Positions 62,163-64,000 of a DNA stretch of 64,000 bases are shown piece after piece. The notes under the pieces were generated by a model. The model saw only the letters and a program-made list of their open reading frames with translations, searched no databases and was not told the origin of the DNA. The translations under genes were made by a program, and so were the position numbers. Origin of the DNA: Desulfuromonadales bacterium (lineage in GTDB: Bacteria > Desulfobacterota > Desulfuromonadia > Geobacterales > Pseudopelobacteraceae); contig DUZX01000007.1 of assembly GCA_013349325.1 (NCBI GenBank), positions 1 through 64,000 on the forward strand, in the 5' to 3' direction. Numbering within the stretch: position 1 is the first letter of the stretch; every line of letters starts with the position of its first letter.

Positions 62163-63437
62163 ATGAGTACTGCCGTCTCGCATAATCGCCAACGCTGGAC
62201 AATCTTCGCCGTTCTGGCGCTGATGTATATTCTGGCTTATTTCTACCGCGTTTCCCTGGCGGTCGTAGCCGGCGATATCTCCCGAGAACTGCATCTGACA
62301 CCACGGCAGCTCGGCGTACTTTCCGGTGTGATGTTTTACGTTTATGGAGTTGCCCAACTGCCGCTGGGGCCGATGATCGACCGACTGGGGAGCCGATTGA
62401 CCATCAGCGGCTGTGGCGTATTGACGGCAATTGGCGGCCTCTTGTTCTCTCAGGCTGAAACACTTGCTGCAGCCATGGCAGCCAGAATGTTGATCGGTAT
62501 CGGCACGGCATCGGTTCTGATGGCCACCTTGACAATTTTCAGTTACTGGTTCAGTAAGCAGGAGTTCGGGCGCGTATCCGGTTTCATGGTGGCGGTCGGC
62601 AATCTTGGCAACCTGGCTGCCACGGCGCCGCTGGCGCTGGTGGTCGGCGCCTTCGGCTGGCGGGCATCTTTTCTGGCAATCGGAGCGCTGCAGCTGCTGG
62701 TCACCCTTCTTGTTTTCAGCATGGTACAGGACCGGCCGACTGCTGCTATCACAGCCGACCCTGAAGCGGTGTCACGCACGGATTCAGGAGAAAGGGAACG
62801 GGCAGGCATTCTGGCGGATTGGGGTGAAATTTTCGGCAATCGCGATTTCTGGCTGCTCGGTTCGATTGCCTTTTTCTGGTACGGCAATTATCTGGCGCTG
62901 CAGGCTTTATGGGGGGGGCCGTATCTGACGGACGTGCTGCATTTTTCCCGCAAAACAACCGGAACGATGCTGATGTTTACCTCGTTCGGTTTCATCGTTG
63001 GCAGCATGTTGATCGACTCAGTTGCCCGGCGGTTTTTCCGCTCCTACAAAAAGACACTAGTGTCCGGCCAGTTGAGCCTGCTGCTGTTGATGACCGCTTT
63101 CCTGGGATGGGCAGAGGCATTGCCGCCCCCCCTTCTGGCTACACTCTTTTTTGTGATCGGCCTGGCAGTCTCCAGCGGAGTTTTGATATATCCGATCATC
63201 CGCTCCATGTTTCCGGTGCGTATCGTCGGAACGGCACTGACCTCGGTCAATTTTTTTGTATTGATGGGGGCTGCGGTCACGCAGCAGGTGATGGGAGTGA
63301 TTATCGGGGAGTTCGGAGGCGCAGTCGGCTCGATGCCGGCAGCGGCATTTCATCAGGCATTTTTGTTCCCGGTGGCGGGGTTGCTCATGGCGATTGTGCT
63401 CTATCTCTTCGCCAAAGATTACGGGCAGCAGAGCTGA
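62163..63437 (+). CDS. Major facilitator superfamily transporter
   Basis: 424 residues, 12 predicted membrane helices. Start at ATG 62163 fits the first helix (IFAVLALMYILAYFYRVSLAVVAGDI). The MFS motif between helices 2 and 3 is present as DRLGSRLTISGCGVL, with MARMLIGIGTA next and a charged central loop (TADPEAVSRTDSGERER). The order resembles anion-proton symporter-like (GlpT/hexuronate-type) members, but the substrate is unknown. Stands alone. Confidence 0.9.
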   Translation: MSTAVSHNRQRWTIFAVLALMYILAYFYRVSLAVVAGDISRELHLTPRQLGVLSGVMFYVYGVAQLPLGPMIDRLGSRLTISGCGVLTAIGGLLFSQAETLAAAMAARMLIGIGTASVLMATLTIFSYWFSKQEFGRVSGFMVAVGNLGNLAATAPLALVVGAFGWRASFLAIGALQLLVTLLVFSMVQDRPTAAITADPEAVSRTDSGERERAGILADWGEIFGNRDFWLLGSIAFFWYGNYLALQALWGGPYLTDVLHFSRKTTGTMLMFTSFGFIVGSMLIDSVARRFFRSYKKTLVSGQLSLLLLMTAFLGWAEALPPPLLATLFFVIGLAVSSGVLIYPIIRSMFPVRIVGTALTSVNFFVLMGAAVTQQVMGVIIGEFGGAVGSMPAAAFHQAFLFPVAGLLMAIVLYLFAKDYGQQS

Positions 63438-63453
63438 GAATTTTTCTGTCGCG

Positions 63454-63936
63454 TTACTCCAGTTCCTCGCCGGTCACTTCCATCTCATCGGTCATCGCGT
63501 TTAAGACCGGGTCCTTCTTGCGGAAGGCAACCACCAGCCAATAACAAATTGCATAGGCCGCCAGTGCGGCAAAGAAGCCGATAACCGAACTTCCCAGAAG
63601 CAGAGCCGAAGCATACCCCTTCATACCAGCCCAATCCAGCGTTGTGATTTTAAATACCAGCGGCTTGTTCCCCAACATAGTTTCACCAAGTTTGTAGCTG
63701 GCGGCTAAAACAGGAACAACCGTCAGTGGGGTGTTGACCCAGGCGCCGGTGATGCAGGTTAATTTGTTAACACGGAAAATGAAGGCAAAAACTATCGCCA
63801 ACGGGGTATGCAGTCCGAAAAAGGGGGTAAAACTGATGAAAGTGCCCACAGCAAAACCGGCGGCGATATGACCGGGATGGGCGTCCAGAGAGAGGATCTT
63901 TTTAAATTGTTGTTTAAGTTTGCTAATAGATATCAT
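63454..63936 (-). CDS. DUF2062 membrane protein
   Basis: 160 residues. The DUF2062 signature HPGHIAAGFAVGTFISFTPFFGLHTPLAIVFAFIFRVNKLTCITGAWVNTP is followed by a central loop and a C-terminal helix (LLLGSSVIGFFAALAAYAICYWLVVAF). Roles unknown; related domains occur with glycosyltransferases. It is convergent with the MFS gene, 16 bp apart, and is the last gene in the window; 63937-64000 holds only its 5' upstream region. Confidence 0.9.
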   Translation of the reverse strand: MISISKLKQQFKKILSLDAHPGHIAAGFAVGTFISFTPFFGLHTPLAIVFAFIFRVNKLTCITGAWVNTPLTVVPVLAASYKLGETMLGNKPLVFKITTLDWAGMKGYASALLLGSSVIGFFAALAAYAICYWLVVAFRKKDPVLNAMTDEMEVTGEELE

Positions 63937-64000
63937 GGCGATCCCGTTAACGCGCGACTGTACGGGCTTGACCGGTATTTTGTCAATTGAATAGAGCGTG

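Overview
The window reads as a chromosomal segment of a Geobacter-like Desulfobacterota (Geobacterales; an inference). The support is gene content: an NtrB/NtrC-type sigma-54 pair, a caa3-type oxidase, heptose/LPS genes beside mreB, a CFI-box C-terminal sorting protein, a lone class I PHA synthase, and Geobacter-style lipoproteins. No rRNA and no CRISPR array were seen. There is one tRNA (Arg, anticodon ACG).

Layout. (1) 1-11.4 kb is an accessory region: a tyrosine integrase, an unknown ORF, an orphan type I specificity subunit (HsdS), a palindromic repeat pair, a truncated DUF1016 nuclease gene, the 5' end of a group IIC intron lying directly behind an intrinsic terminator, a prfH-rtcB ribosome-rescue/RNA-repair pair with rtcB frameshifted, and a three-gene operon made of a ClpP-like peptidase, a tandem AAA protein whose second ATPase module looks dead, and a 55-residue ORF. 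A DUF4143 ATPase and an unknown 116-residue protein close it. (2) 11.4-18.4 kb is mostly core: ssb, ihfA, leuB-asd, a U32/RlhA-like protein, a secreted nuclease, and an MshEN-receiver protein. (3) 18.5-26.7 kb encodes cell-surface proteins: two large lipoproteins, a subtilisin-like protease with a CFI-box tail, and a TPR glycosyltransferase-like protein. (4) 26.7-30.2 kb holds rpmA/rplU, rlmN, a ParE/Phd toxin-antitoxin pair and a monofunctional transglycosylase. (5) 30.4-42.8 kb is a caa3 oxidase operon (Sco, subunits I, III, IV, II-cytochrome c, heme O synthase) split between subunits III and IV by a type I modification operon (hsdM-rhuM-hsdS-rhuM-dinD fragment-hsdR remnant). In that operon hsdR has lost everything except its first ~19 and last ~98 codons. 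(6) 42.9-64 kb is core again: an NDUFA9-like protein, RlpA, two parvulin isomerases, a pseudo-receiver protein, hldE-gmhA-GT2-mreB, recO, hsp20, tatA, dusB-ntrB-ntrC, a cysteine hydrolase, a HAD/HNH pair, tRNA-Arg, phaC with a small DUF6489-like partner, a CsgG-like protein, an MFS transporter and a DUF2062 protein.

The strongest candidate for an undescribed system is the operon at 6474-9462: a self-contained ClpP-like peptidase with its own AAA unfoldase-like partner and a tiny, translationally coupled third protein. The other notable signals are remnants of defence and repair systems. These are a type I R-M locus reduced to methylation only, an in-frame 9-bp tandem repeat in the HsdS linker, an orphan HsdS beside an integrase, and a broken rtcB upstream of an intact prfH.
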